Source: Asterella californica (lineage: Eukaryota; Streptophyta; Marchantiopsida; Marchantiales; Aytoniaceae). Taken from it: a DNA stretch of 64,000 nucleotides. A program made the translations under genes and the position numbers. Under the pieces are notes generated by a model. The model saw only the letters and a program-made list of their open reading frames with translations, searched no databases and was not told the DNA's origin. Location of the stretch: the NCBI GenBank assembly GCA_036924285.1, contig JAYKYS010000009.1:9548001-9612000 (forward strand), written 5' to 3'. The number at the start of each line of letters is the position of its first letter. Within the stretch, counting starts at the first letter, position 1. Shown in pieces: positions 12,021 through 22,659 of the stretch.

Positions 12021-15000
12021 TGTAACACACAAGAAACCAAAAGATGCTCGAAAGTAATAATTTAAGGATCGAACCCACAGAGATGCAAGTAAAGATCATC
12101 CAAAAGTAATAAACACGTGACAAAGGTGATTCTTTATAGTTGTCTTTTATTCTCACGGGCAGAAATCAGTCCCGGTAGAGATCAAACTCAGGTCTATCCA
12201 ACAAGACAGAGTTGACAATCTTGACAAATAAACATAACAGGTACTGAACAGGTCAGGGACCTCAAGAAACAGATGAACAACAGAGAAACAGAGCCACGGA
12301 CGGAAATGTCACACGAGGAAGTACTGCTGAAGTGTTACTAGGTAGCCTCTAACACAATAAACGCTAAGTATCTTCACACTAAGTTACTTTCACTACTACT
12401 GCTCTCGGAAAACTCGGACGAAGAAGACTCTTCTTCCGCTGAAGTACCAGACTGAACTCCTTCCTAAGTGTTCCACCAAAGAACAACTTCTTCCGAACTC
12501 AACTTCGTCCAAGAACGTCTTCGTAGGAAACTAACTCCGCAGATGCTGGTCTATTCTCAGTCCTCGCCGTAAACGTTCTACTCTGATTTCAAATGTCAAC
12601 AGCAAATCCTTCGGCACCCAGACTAATTCCTACCACAGCAAACTACGATACTTCGTAGGTAAATCCTTCACAGAAGACAAAACACAATGGCTCCGTAAAC
12701 TCAGGAAATAGAAAACTCAAAAATGATAAAACACATAGAGGTCCTGAATACAAACAACACAACGCTTATATACAGATTTTCCCGAAGATGACGGATCTTC
12801 TTCCTAAGAAGTCGGGCGTACTTCTGGACCGTCGGATGAAGGTCCTGTGTCCAAATCGACACCAGGAACGACACCGCTTTCTACCGTTAACTCTCTACCT
12901 ATCTCACAAACTGAGAACTCTACGGTTGCTCTAACCTCCCTAAGCTCTCTAACTACTCGCTGTCCTAACCTAGCTACCCGGTTCCTAGCTGAAGTACCCT
13001 CCGCATCTGCAGCTAAGAACTCCTCTCTAATCTGGCGAAGAAATCCCACTTCTTCGGTGTCCAGCTCAACGGCGAAGTAGTTCTTCAGCACCGGCTCGAT
13101 CCTACTCCGAAGTTGAGCACTCAGTTCCTCGGCCTTGACGGTGCGTCGCTTCAGATCCTCGATCTCCTGCGTCATCTCCGCGACGACATCCAGGTTCATG
13201 TCCCGCTGAAGTCGTACCTCGTCCAACTCCTTCTTCGTCAGGGAAAGAACTTTCTCGTGCTCTCTCTCTCGATCCAACTTCTGCTGAAGAAGTCCTTCTT
13301 TCTCAGATGTCACACTCTTCAATTCATCAGTCCTCGTCTGCGCCTCCTTCTGGGCCATGCGAAGTGCAGCTCTCAGATTCTCCTTCTCTTCCTTCCAGTT
13401 ACCTCGGCCGAAGTGCATCGTATGCACTAACTCTGCCAGGTTCAGCTTCCTACCGACGACTTCCTCGTAGGTCCCGTGGTTCGCTTCCAAGTTGTACAGT
13501 AGCGGTACAACTACATCTTTGAGGTAGTCCGTCGAAGAAGCTAATCGTTCGATCTCACCAACTGTCGATGGAGAAATAGCGCTCTTCGGTGTAGTGGCAA
13601 CGTCCTTCTCCATCTGAGGAGTACTCCCTTCCTCGGCTTCCTCGGTCGCCTCTTCAACTGCTTCATCATCGGTCCGAACCGTCTTCGTCATCTTCATCTT
13701 CTTCCGAGACTTCTGCACAGACCTCGGCGTCTCCTCCAGAGGTTTCTTCCTTCCACTCCTGCGAATCGGAGGAGATACCTCGACTACATCTTCGTCCTCG
13801 GCCGGAGTAACTGCTTCGGGCGTCTTCTCTGGAGTTGGCGTTGAAGTCGATGCCTCGTTCTTCTTCGTTACCTCCACTGCTACTTCGGCTTGTGCTCCTT
13901 CGGCTTCGACTTCGTCGAAGAACCTCTCGAGTTGTACATCCCGTGCTGGAGTCTGTACCACCTGAAATTCATCATCCTCGGCAGCTGCGGTAAAACCTAA
14001 CTTCGTCTGCTGTGCCTCAGATAGCAACCCCATCCCCATATAGAACACTGATACAAACGGTCCTATGTATGCCAAGTCATTCGCATTCCAAAGCTTCAGC
14101 ACATGTCGGTGGATGATCCTCGCCCAATGTGCTCTTCGTCCGGCGAAGAGCTGCTCGATGAAGTTGATTTGCCAGTTCGACAAGTATGTCGTTCTTCGTG
14201 GCTTGAAGATCGCCATAATCGCATCGGCTACTTCTCTCTTCTTCGGATCGCAGTAATCGCTTGTTCGGTAGCCGTTCCTCCTCAGAGGTAATTCCTTGAA
14301 CAGATTCGGGAAGGTCTTCACTGCTTCGGACGAAGCAGCGGCAGAGGTGGTGTCAAACAGAAGATCACCTTCCCGACCTGCATCGTCGATTCCCAAAACA
14401 GCGGACCAGTGAGCTTCGGTCCAGTTATTCGGTCGTCCATAGTGCTCATCGGCCGGATGCTGCTTGCAGACCTTCAACTCGTGCACCAATTTGGAGGAAA
14501 CCATCCCCCACCAAGGAAGCAAGAGGAACGATAACCCCATTTCCTCGAGCTCTTTGTCGTAGCGGCGAAGAGCCAGTCGATTAACTTCAAACGATCGGAG
14601 CCTCGGCGCCTTAGTCGTCTGCATCCCGCGCATCCCTAGGATCACTACAACGATCTTCGCTACAAACGGATTCCTCGCTGCAATCCTTTCCTCGCTCGTA
14701 ACTGATGTACTTCTTCGCAAATTGGCTTCCTCGCCGATCACTCACGAATTGGCTTCCTCGTCCGTAACTGATGTACTTCGGCGTTCGGTAAATGCGGCTC
14801 TCTGCGCCCTGCTATCGCTCGCTCTGGGAATAGTAAAACAGTAAAGTAAACAACTTGTTACCTTGCTTATATCCCGCGATAGGCTTTCCTGCACGTGCCG
14901 AAGTTAGGGTGTTCTCTCTTGACAACTGACATTCTTCAGTTGTCTGTAACTTCATCGTTCGGTCTCCGATTGCCTCGCACAACATATCGTTAGAAAGCTC

Positions 15001-15201
15001 TTCGCCCGAGGAACTCATCTATGAGAAAATCATCTTTCAGTGTCTCCATAGATTCGATAAATTCCTCCAGAACTGGGATTCTTCACTAAACTTCTAATTA
15101 ACACTATTCTACTCATATCGTTTATCTTCTATCATCTATTCTTCTTATTTACTTTACAACTAATCAATTAATTAACAAAAACGAAAAACCAAGGCTTCAC
15201 A
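12021..15201 (-). mobile_element. 3.2 kb insertion with 5-bp target duplication TGGAT and TG...CA ends
   Basis: The target duplication is TGGAT at 12,016-12,020 and again at 15,202-15,206. The inserted segment starts TGTAACACAC and ends GGCTTCACA. A 5-bp duplication with TG...CA ends is the integrase signature of LTR retroelements, yet comparing the two ends by eye shows no direct LTR repeat. On the minus strand the 12,021 end reads ...GTGGGTTCGATCCTTAAATT...GTGTGTTACA, similar to how many plant LTRs end before the primer site. It carries one long open frame. It is probably a non-autonomous LTR-derived element, or one whose terminal repeats are very short or diverged. Confidence 0.7.
12804..14741 (-). 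CDS. Unrecognised element-encoded protein, globular N-terminus plus acidic linker and coiled coil
   Basis: An uninterrupted frame of 645 codons, by far the longest in the window, which suggests recent insertion. The frame opens with GTG at 14,741; the first in-frame ATGs are codons 37 and 40 (14,633 and 14,624), so the true start is uncertain and an upstream exon is possible (an ATG-led frame with a good AAG|GTAACA donor lies at 14,812-15,018, but I could not make the phases join). Residues about 20-240 look globular (RRTTYLSNWQINFIEQLF, ARIIHRHVLKLWNAND), about 250-400 are Glu/Thr/Pro-rich with a basic patch SGRKKP, and about 440-560 are heptad-like with LKSVTSEKEGLLQQKLDRE. No zinc knuckle, RT or DDE motif is seen. 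The layout could fit a gag-like or plant-mobile-domain-like protein; function unknown. Its base composition is more GC-rich than its surroundings. Confidence 0.6.
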   Translation of the reverse strand: MIGEEANLRRSTSVTSEERIAARNPFVAKIVVVILGMRGMQTTKAPRLRSFEVNRLALRRYDKELEEMGLSFLLLPWWGMVSSKLVHELKVCKQHPADEHYGRPNNWTEAHWSAVLGIDDAGREGDLLFDTTSAAASSEAVKTFPNLFKELPLRRNGYRTSDYCDPKKREVADAIMAIFKPRRTTYLSNWQINFIEQLFAGRRAHWARIIHRHVLKLWNANDLAYIGPFVSVFYMGMGLLSEAQQTKLGFTAAAEDDEFQVVQTPARDVQLERFFDEVEAEGAQAEVAVEVTKKNEASTSTPTPEKTPEAVTPAEDEDVVEVSPPIRRSGRKKPLEETPRSVQKSRKKMKMTKTVRTDDEAVEEATEEAEEGSTPQMEKDVATTPKSAISPSTVGEIERLASSTDYLKDVVVPLLYNLEANHGTYEEVVGRKLNLAELVHTMHFGRGNWKEEKENLRAALRMAQKEAQTRTDELKSVTSEKEGLLQQKLDREREHEKVLSLTKKELDEVRLQRDMNLDVVAEMTQEIEDLKRRTVKAEELSAQLRSRIEPVLKNYFAVELDTEEVGFLRQIREEFLAADAEGTSARNRVARLGQRVVRELREVRATVEFSVCEIGRELTVESGVVPGVDLDTGPSSDGPEVRPTS

Positions 15202-16252
15202 TGGATGATTTGGGTGAGCATGTGGATCCAAGCGAGCTCAAGTTGGATACTGCATCCACAATGCAGATAGAGAAGAAGGGACAAGAAGTTAGGGTTCAAT
15301 AAGAAACTAATCTTCTTGAACTGGCAATGGAGGATGATCCTTCACAACAGGAGGATATCGTTGGGGTGCAGACAATGGACATGAGTGATCTGGTTGCATG
15401 CAAACAACAATCAGATATTGAGATGATGACGATGGATGTGAACAAGAGGAGCGCATTCGAGATGCCAAGGTTGGATTCATTTCACGGGAGGTCTTGGATG
15501 TGACTTCAAGAGAAGTCCATGATGTCACCATTGACATCATCAAGGACGGACATGTTGAGGGTGAAGGAGAGTGGACGGATGCTCTCGAGGCTATGGGTAT
15601 AGGATGATGGGCAAGAATGACTTACAGGAGAGAAGTCATTGCTGAAGGTAATTAAGGTTGAGAGAATGATGCTTAGGAGGTTGTAAGAGTTTTTAGAAGA
15701 AGAGATTAGGGAGGATGATGGTTGAAGAAGATATCATTGTATAGCGAGACAATGATGGTTGCGTTTGAGGATTTTGGTTGCAACAATGTGGTTCTTTTTT
15801 CAGAAAACAAAAGAGAAGAGAGGAATACGTACAATGACATGTACATGTTTGAGATTGAGGGTTATAGTCAGGATATGTGATGATGACTGGTAGGATGAGC
15901 GATGTCTACTACGACACTTGGGTCACAAACCTCGACGATAAAGTTCAACTAGGTGGATGGGAGGCGTTTCTATGGTATGAAGGTTTACTCTTTCTATGTC
16001 TTCAAACGCATATTGAAGATGTGTAGATCTAGAGGGGGTGATTGGATAAGAGCTTGAAGATGATGCGACGAACATGGATCTAGAGAAGATCATGACGGAG
16101 TTGCAACTTCAAGATGACGATTAGGTTGCAACCTTGAGGATGAGGTTGACTGAGATGGAAAAGAGGATGACAAGATGGTGTGAGTGCCGGTCCACTCCTT
16201 GGTTGGTATATTTGGTGCATACTGGAGGATGCACAGATTTAGAAGGGGTGGA
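15202..16252 (+). other. Right part of the internal region of element B
   Basis: Sequence between the nested insertion and the 3' LTR. It is purine-rich on the plus strand (many gga/gat/gag repeats) and has no frame with pol motifs. It closes with the purine tract before the LTR. Confidence 0.6.
16241..16252 (+). promoter_or_regulatory. Polypurine tract of element B
   Basis: AGAAGGGGTGGA lies directly against the TGTCATGTCG start of the 3' LTR, where the plus-strand primer of LTR elements sits. Its presence here and absence before the 8,871 LTR identify which LTR is the 3' one. Confidence 0.65.
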
Positions 16253-18116
16253 TGTCATGTCGTGGACCGGCTCCTACTTGAAAATCAAATTTTGACGGTT
16301 ATCATTCCAAAGACAATCATGAGAAAAGCAAGCTAGGCCTCAGCTTAAAGACTTTTTGCACAAATTCGGATCTTCACTTCCATCGCATCAATGGGTAGAG
16401 CTCTTTGTCAACTTTCCATGGACACCTTGTCTACTTCATTTGGACGCCTAGTGGAGAAGTTAAAGACTCGAAAGATGGATAAAACAAGCTAGGTTCCAAC
16501 TTATGGACTTTTGGCACAACTTCGGATCTTCATTTTCATTACACCGATGGATAGACCTCATTGTCAGCTTTCCATGGGCACTTCGTCTACTTCATTTGGA
16601 CGCCTAGTGGAGAAGTTACGAGACTCGAAAGAAGAGAAAACCAAGCTAAGCCTTAGTTTACTTTGCTGACTGGGTATTTGTAGCTCCATGCGCTATATTA
16701 AGGACACAAGGGACTTGCTTCCTCATAATATGTGAAAACTTGTACGTATAGCAACTAATACTAAGGGGCAGCTTAAGGGGTTAGCTTGCATTTGCGACCT
16801 GTCAGCGGACGATTCGGGAGATTTGGAGATCTAATGCAAACGCGCAAGGCGTCGTTGGATTAGATCTGTGCATGCTAGGCGTTGGTTAAGACGGTTCGTG
16901 AAGAGACAGATCGGGCTGTGTGTTCTGAGAAAAATTGAGTCGCAGAAAGAAGATTTGGAGTGCTTCAGTGATCTGTGAAGGAGACTTGGACCGTTCGGAC
17001 CGTTCCATAATCCAAACTTGTTGTCTTTGGATCCTTCGGGATCAAAAAGCCGAGTTCTTCAGGAAATTGAAGACGATATGAAGTTTCATCGGACGGTTTG
17101 AGAGTTCTGGGTGAAATTGACTCGCATGAAAGCGCTTACATCAGTTTTTCGTTCGCTTGCGATCTGAGATTGGGTTGTTCTTCGCGATCGGTGAGTCAAG
17201 CTCTTCGCTCTTGGTGCTTACATGATCAAGGAGTCTTCATCTACGCATAAGAGAAGACAGTACATGGATTGGATTGTTGATTTGAGTGTGGTGAGCGAGT
17301 TTGAGCAGCAGGGAGTCGATTTACGTCAGTTCTTTGCATCTTGCGATCAAATTTCTTGTGTGGTTTTGCGATGAGAACTCCGAACGGCCTGTTTGAAGTC
17401 TCGTTGGGTTCAGGGTAGCTAGATCTACCTACCAGAGAAGACGGATATCAGATCAGACGATCCGTTTGGGCGGTGTGTGGGATTTTAAGCCGCAGGGAGG
17501 AGTTTTTGAAGGTTCGTCACTTGCGACCGAAAATTGATGATATCTTGATTGTTAGGAGTCGGATCTGAAGATTTCTTGGACCAACGGAGTCAGGGAAGAA
17601 CACCTTAACGGCATCTGAAGATCTTTTGACGAAAGGAGAAAGATCTCAGATAGGCTTTTTTTGATTCCTTCGCTAAGGTTTTCACCTTTTTTAGTTCGTT
17701 GGAGTTCTTGTTGGTTATGCACAGCTTGTGGCAGCTAGCTTTAGCTAAGAGGTTGTACATGAACGTTGTTTGGACTTGGGTTTGAATCGTGTGATACTGC
17801 GACAGCTCTTTTGTTAGCAAAGGGATGTTTCTCTTACTTTGAGCTACGCTTCGATAGTTTTGGATCTGGGCTGAGATTTAGAGAATCATTGTAGAGGGTT
17901 TTGAAGCAGAGTACAGACCGCTGTGGTCTGTTTTTTAGTCTTGAATTCTTAGGAGAAAGAACCGGCAATGTATATGCGTTGAGGGTTGGTATATATAACG
18001 ACATTCATTTTCGTGCTTGTGTTTCTCTTTCTTGTTCTCTGTCCAGCACATTACATCTACACAGCCAAGAACTTCGCGTTTTCCTGGACATCCTTCACGC
18101 AAAATCTGACACGATA
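16253..18116 (+). repeat. 3' LTR of element B
   Basis: Starts TGTCATGTCGTGGACCGG and ends TGACACGATA. It is collinear with the 5' LTR, with two tandem units (about 16,320-16,640) and scattered differences, so the insertion is not recent. The reversed lone LTR at 1,063-2,694 is a third family member. Confidence 0.8.
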
Positions 18117-18567
18117 ATGTCTTGGAGGATTGTCTGAACCTATTGCTGCTTTAGTTGATCACGGATCTGAGATCAATATTATGTCGAGAGAGATATACGA
18201 GAGAGGACAATGGTCTATCAAACTAAATCATGACTGGGTGTTGCATGTTGCTAACAACCAGAAGGGTGAGTTGTACGGAGCTTGTCCTAACGTGAGAGTG
18301 AGGATAGATGATGTGAAAGTAGATCATCACTTCTTTGTGCAATCTTTTGTTTTGTATCTTGTCATTCTTGGTCAACCTTATATCACTACAGTGCGCATGG
18401 AGATCAAGGTGATGGACGATGAATCACATTTTGCTAGGATCCGTAGTCCGGATGATAGACATTCTGTTCAATTTCTGACTGTCTGGACAAACCACGAACG
18501 AAATAGACAGACCTTGAGAGACTCTCCTATTTGCAGAAGTAAAGGTTTTCAAAACCCACTCTTGTAG
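18117..18567 (+). pseudogene. Element A pol: aspartic protease domain
   Basis: The frame from about 18,130 reads SEPIAALVDHGSEINIMSRE, a retropepsin active-site region in which D-H-G stands for the usual D-[ST]-G, followed by a beta-rich stretch and VILGQPYITTVRMEIK, the family's 'LG.P.l' end. It lies immediately after the 3' LTR of B, so it is the first part of pol after the interruption. The frame closes at 18,567. Confidence 0.7.
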
Positions 18568-19015
18568 GACGGGATGACAAGAGTGAAGGATCTAGGACTA
18601 CCATGATCTCGCTTGAGCAACCTAAGGGATCATGAAAGGGGGCTAATGAAGAGGTTGCTCGAGATTCTGAGAGTGTATATGGAGTACCAAGTTGGTGATG
18701 TGGTTTGTTGAGTTTGAGTCTAGATAATTAGAGTGAGTTTACACGAGTAGAAGATTTGACTGTAAAAAGTAGGAGGCAGATGGAGAGGTGTGTAGCTGAT
18801 TTGCGTTGCACAAGAGCTCTGAAGGAAGATGAAATGGTTTCTGGTGTGTATCAAGAATTTGTCGATATACAGTCTTTTATTCGTTGATTAGATGATGTAG
18901 ATAGGATGGTAGAACAGATGAGAGGTAAGGTGGTGATCCCCATCCATTCTCGTGAAGTCTATGAGGAGATTGTCTCATACTTGCGATATCATCCTCATCC
19001 GAGACTAGAGAATGG

Positions 19016-20224
19016 ATGGAAGGATGCAATCTGCTGGTGTGGCTCTCGTTAGGAAACAAAAGTCACGTCAAATATAAAACTGTAGCGAGGAAGGTGAAGC
19101 CAGTGGTGACCCAATTACATGTTGATTCACAACATCAGGTGGAGTCAGTAGCCACTAAGCATGTACTTAGAAATCCTGCACAGATAAGGCATCAGTTTAC
19201 TCAGGAGACACTCGAACAACTCCAGATAGGAGGAGGTGGTTTCTTGACTGAAGTAGACACGAAGGCTTTTGAGCACATGATTGTCATCCATGGTAGAGCG
19301 TTCTCTTTCTCAGCTGAAGATATTGGTTGTGTGGATCCTAATGTGATAGCTCCGATGGTTATCTTCACTATTCCTCACGTACCTTGAGACTTGAAGCCGA
19401 TCCCAATCCCTCGTGCCTTGTTGCTGAACCTCATTGAGCTATTGAAGGAGAAGATGTAGATGGATATTCTTGAGCCATCCATAGCTCCGTACTCTAGCCG
19501 ATGGTTCACGGTGCCTAAGAAGTCAAAGGCTTTGCGCTTTATCCAAGACTTGCAGCTTGCCAACAATATCATGATTTGAAATGTGGAGATAGGACCTGTG
19601 GTTGATGAGGTAGCTGAGGCGTTTGCTAAGAGGTCGATCTATTCTATCGGGGATCTATTTCAAGTTATGATCAGTTTCAACTTGCCCTGGAGAGTAGAGA
19701 CTTGACTACCATGCGCACACCTTTGAGATTGATGTGTATGTGCACTCTTCCTCAGGAGGCGACAAACTCAGTAGTACATATGCAGAACGCAATGCATAAG
19801 GTGTTACGAGAATTTGTACCTGATGTCACTATCTCATTTCTGGATGATATTCTAAAGGCTATCCGGTGGAAGATAAGGACGAGACTATGACTTCCGACGG
19901 TTGCAGAAAGTTTATTGCAGATCATATTCGAGACGTGGATCAGATTCTAACATGTCTGGAGGAAGTGCACCTCACTCTGTCAAATATAAGTCTCATTTTG
20001 GAATGTCAGAGATTGTGGTGGTTGGTCATTTGTGTGACACATTTGGACGAAGATCGAACCTAGAGAAGATAAATGCTATAGCAAGGGTAGCAGACTGTAC
20101 CAATATCATTGAGGTTCGACGCTTCTTGGGAGCTTGTGTGTTCTTTCGTGTGAGTATTCCTCATTATGCAAACGTTGTTGAGCCTCTGTATGCGCTTCTG
20201 AGAAAGAGGAAGAGGTTTATTTGA
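19016..20224 (+). pseudogene. Element A pol: reverse transcriptase domain
   Basis: Motifs appear in order but in shifted frames: the linker before RT (19,016-19,387), APYSSRWFTVPKKSKALRFI near 19,490-19,550, a YDQFQLALESRDLTTMRTP segment near 19,670-19,720, LPQEATNSV near 19,750 (LPQGATNS expected), and FLDDI near 19,840, the catalytic [YF]-x-DD box. The following connection piece (VRRFLGACVFFRVSIPHYA) ends near 20,224. Several stops interrupt the reading. Order and motifs place it in the Ty3/Gypsy superfamily. Confidence 0.75.
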
Positions 20225-20316
20225 CGGCAAGAACATCATGAGACGATGGGACGACTGAAGGAGATTCCGAAGTCTCCAATGTACTAAGGAGACTTAAATA
20301 TGAGGAAGGGAGACCT

Positions 20317-20829
20317 GTGATACTAACTATGGACAAGAGTCCAAAAGCAATTGGATGGGCAGTTGGTCAAGAAGATGCAGATGATGTACGGTTTGTTTCT
20401 AGATTTGGAGCCCGAATCTTGACAGACAAACAAAGTAATTATCCTCAAGTAAAGTGTGAACTGTGGAGAGCCGTTACTGCTATGAAGGTAGATCGAGAGT
20501 TCTTCGTTGGTGCTCATGCGGCTTTGGAAACAGATTATTTGTCTTTGCTTGGTATGGTAGCAAACTGCAATACTCCAGATATAGCAATGCTGAGATGGAT
20601 TGCTTACATCCGGAGTTTGAACCTTGAGCTGAAACACATAGTCGGGAAAGAAAATCCAGTAGCAGACATGTTATCTAAGGCTCGTTACGCAGATGAGGAT
20701 GAGATGGTAGTAGAAGCTGAGGACGAAGAGAAGAGAGATGTTTGGTGTCGAGTTAGTCAGCAAACTTCAGATTTGGAGTCACTGTCGTTCAAAGAGGAGT
20801 TCTACACGAGAAAATTACGTGACATTTGA
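20317..20829 (+). pseudogene. Element A pol: RNase H domain
   Basis: A 170-codon open piece starting MILTMDKSPKAIGWAVGQED, with FVSRFGARILTDKQSNYPQV, KCELWRAVTAMK and a C-terminal NLELKHIVGKENPVADMLSK. This is the RNase H-like region that follows RT in Gypsy pol: the first Asp (TMD), the catalytic Glu (CELW) and the late Asp (VADML) are in place. It is the best preserved part of this pol. Confidence 0.75.
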
Positions 20830-20979
20830 TTCTATCTGAGTTCTTTAAACAGATGGGAGGGTTTGAGTGATGCAAAGTTTAGAGAGATAAGGAGGAAGAC
20901 ATATGATACTGTTGCGAGATAGATATCTTTGGAAGTGTCCAAAGAGAAGAGATGGAGCACTTCTATGAGTTATAGATGA

Positions 20980-21663
20980 TCTGTAGACCAAGCAACAGTT
21001 GATGAAAGAGTTTCATGACACCTTGTGGGTTGGATATCGGGGAGCTTGGGCTACCTGCACAAAATTTAAGGAGCGATAATGGTGGAAAGGACTTTATCAA
21101 GATGTGGAGACTTTGTGGGTTCATGTTTGCATTGTCAATTTTACTCAAAGGTGCGTTACAAGGATGGTCTGGTACCAACTTATACGCCTAGTATCCACTT
21201 TCAATGAGTTCTTGATTTGGTAGTGATGCCTCCCGGTTATGAGGTATGAGGTACTTGGTGTTGACTCGAGAAGACCTCTCCAACTTTGTAGAAGGACGAG
21301 CTCTGAGGACGAAGACCACAACGGGGATATGTAGATTTGTTCTTGAAGATATTATCTATAGATATGGATCTATAGAGAGATTGCGTGCAGACAGAGGAGA
21401 GTTGAAGTGAAGGAGTTATTTGTCCAACACGGAGTGAAACTCAAACTCACTACTGTCATGAATCCGGAGGGGATTGGTAAGAGCGAGAGAGGGCATCCAT
21501 CGATTGTTCAAGCTCTGGAAAAGACATGCGATGGTAGGCATAGACAATGGTCTAGGTTGTTCCTCTTTGCTCTATGGGCTGACAGGACGACACATTGCAC
21601 TACCATTGGGTACATGTTTATTGAACTGATGTTGGGTCAAAGACAGATTATGCCGGCATAGGA
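20980..21663 (+). pseudogene. Element A pol: integrase zinc finger and core remnants
   Basis: Near 20,995-21,150 a decayed HHCC finger reads FHDTLWVGYRGAWATCTKFK (second His to Tyr) followed by CIVNF (second Cys lost). The core follows with RLRADRGELKVKELFVQHGV across a frameshift near 21,405, then GKSERGHPSIVQALEKTCDG at about 21,476-21,535, the conserved region around the catalytic Glu. Many stops; not functional. Confidence 0.7.
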
Positions 21664-21763
21664 GGACTTTCCTACATGGGTTACTTTACAGTGGGAAGAC
21701 GGAATGGACGTGTACAACTTCTTGCACTTCAAATCAGGCAGTTAGAACATAGAGAGGAGGAGC

Positions 21764-22291
21764 GTGCAACTCAATATGATCTCTCTGTGCCTGCAAATCT
21801 CACAAAAACACAAACAACTTTCTCAATCATCAACTCTCTCCTTGCCTAGCTCTCGAATTTCAACCAGCGTGAGTGCTCTTCAACCGACTCGCACCACTCA
21901 ATCGACTACAAACATTCAATCACACAGAAGTCTTATCATTTTGCCGAACAGTTTCACGAAGTTCTTTCAGCAACAGCAAGAGTCCGAACCTCCTACACCA
22001 CGAAAAGAATTCTATCTTACAGAAAAACATAACAAGTACAACCCTGACTGGCTCGAGTTGATAGGTTTCATGTCCACGTCTCGTCGTTCTAGATCAGCAA
22101 CGCATGCACAGATCTGTCAAGAATTTTCTCTTACAGAAAAACGTAACAAGTACAACCCTGATGATCTCGAGTTGATGGGTTTCACGTCCACGTCTCGTCA
22201 CTCTAGATCAGCAACGTGTGCACAGACGGACAAATCTCAACCCGAACTGATCGCATGCATGATCGATTTGAAACAAGTCTGCCAAAGATGA
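21764..22291 (+). pseudogene. Element A tail with duplicated 38-residue segment
   Basis: An open piece of 175 codons after integrase. It is Gln/Ser/Thr-rich and contains two consecutive 38-residue units (22,007-22,120 and 22,121-22,234) built on E-F-x-L-T-E-K-x-N-K-Y-N-P-D and SATxAQ. A shorter block (aacagcaagagtccgaa...ctacaccacgaaaag) before the units recurs near 22,317 and 22,371. I do not recognise a domain; it may be the end of pol or the 3' untranslated part of element A. Confidence 0.45.
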
Positions 22292-22507
22292 TCGTGAATC
22301 CCCAGTTCCACGGAGTTCTTCAGCAACAACATGAGTCTGAATCTCCTACACCACGAAAAGAAAGTTACTCCTTTCAACAACAGCAGGAGTCCGAAGACTC
22401 CTAACCTCCTACATTGTACACCACGAGGCACGAAAAGAAGGTTACTCAAAGTCTCAAACTGAGATTTTGGGTTTACGAAGAAGCATGGAAATAGCCCGAA
22501 GGAGAGC

Positions 22508-22648
22508 ACGGAAGCGATAGAAGCGAACACGGAATAGCACAGAAAGCCAAGAGAGAGTGAACTTTGAAGGCTAATAGTACGGAAGCGAGCACAGACGCGA
22601 TAAAAGCGAGCACGAAATAGCACGGAAAGCCAAGAGAGTGCGAACACT
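22508..22648. repeat. Tandem repeat of about 70 bp, two copies
   Basis: The block 'acggaagcga...aatagcac.gaaagccaagagag' occurs at about 22,508-22,563 and 22,579-22,648. It lies just past the pol tail of element A and could be part of its 3' region. Confidence 0.6.
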
Positions 22649-22659
22649 GCAATCGGCTA

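Larger units (their letters stand above)
8871..18116 (+). mobile_element. Element B: LTR retrotransposon with gag remnant only, inserted in element A
   Basis: Two LTRs in the same orientation (8,871-10,703 and 16,253-18,116) enclose an internal region with a gag remnant, no recognisable protease, RT, RNase H or integrase, and a purine tract directly before the 3' LTR. Flanks are ..tACGT before and ATGTc after, which fits a 4-bp target duplication ACGT/ATGT with one CpG transition. Removing B brings the gag linker and the protease of element A together. A gag-only LTR element of this kind resembles the published TR-GAG or BARE-2-like non-autonomous class. Part of the internal length is the later 12,021-15,201 insertion. 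Confidence 0.75.
6776..22291 (+). mobile_element. Element A: decayed Ty3/Gypsy LTR retrotransposon, split by element B
   Basis: A gag region (6,776-8,870) and a pol region (18,117-21,663) lie in the same orientation and are separated by the complete element B. The pol order is protease, reverse transcriptase, RNase H, integrase, the Ty3/Gypsy order. The gag ends in a pre-protease linker, and the first recognisable pol sequence after the insertion is the protease, so B landed inside one continuous gag-pol frame. Stops and frameshifts occur throughout. The LTRs of A were not identified, so both outer ends are approximate. Confidence 0.75.

Noticed and set aside
12847..13522. Plus-strand frames opposite the 645-codon frame
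   Set aside because: Several overlapping frames of 70-105 codons are complementary shadows of the long minus-strand frame.
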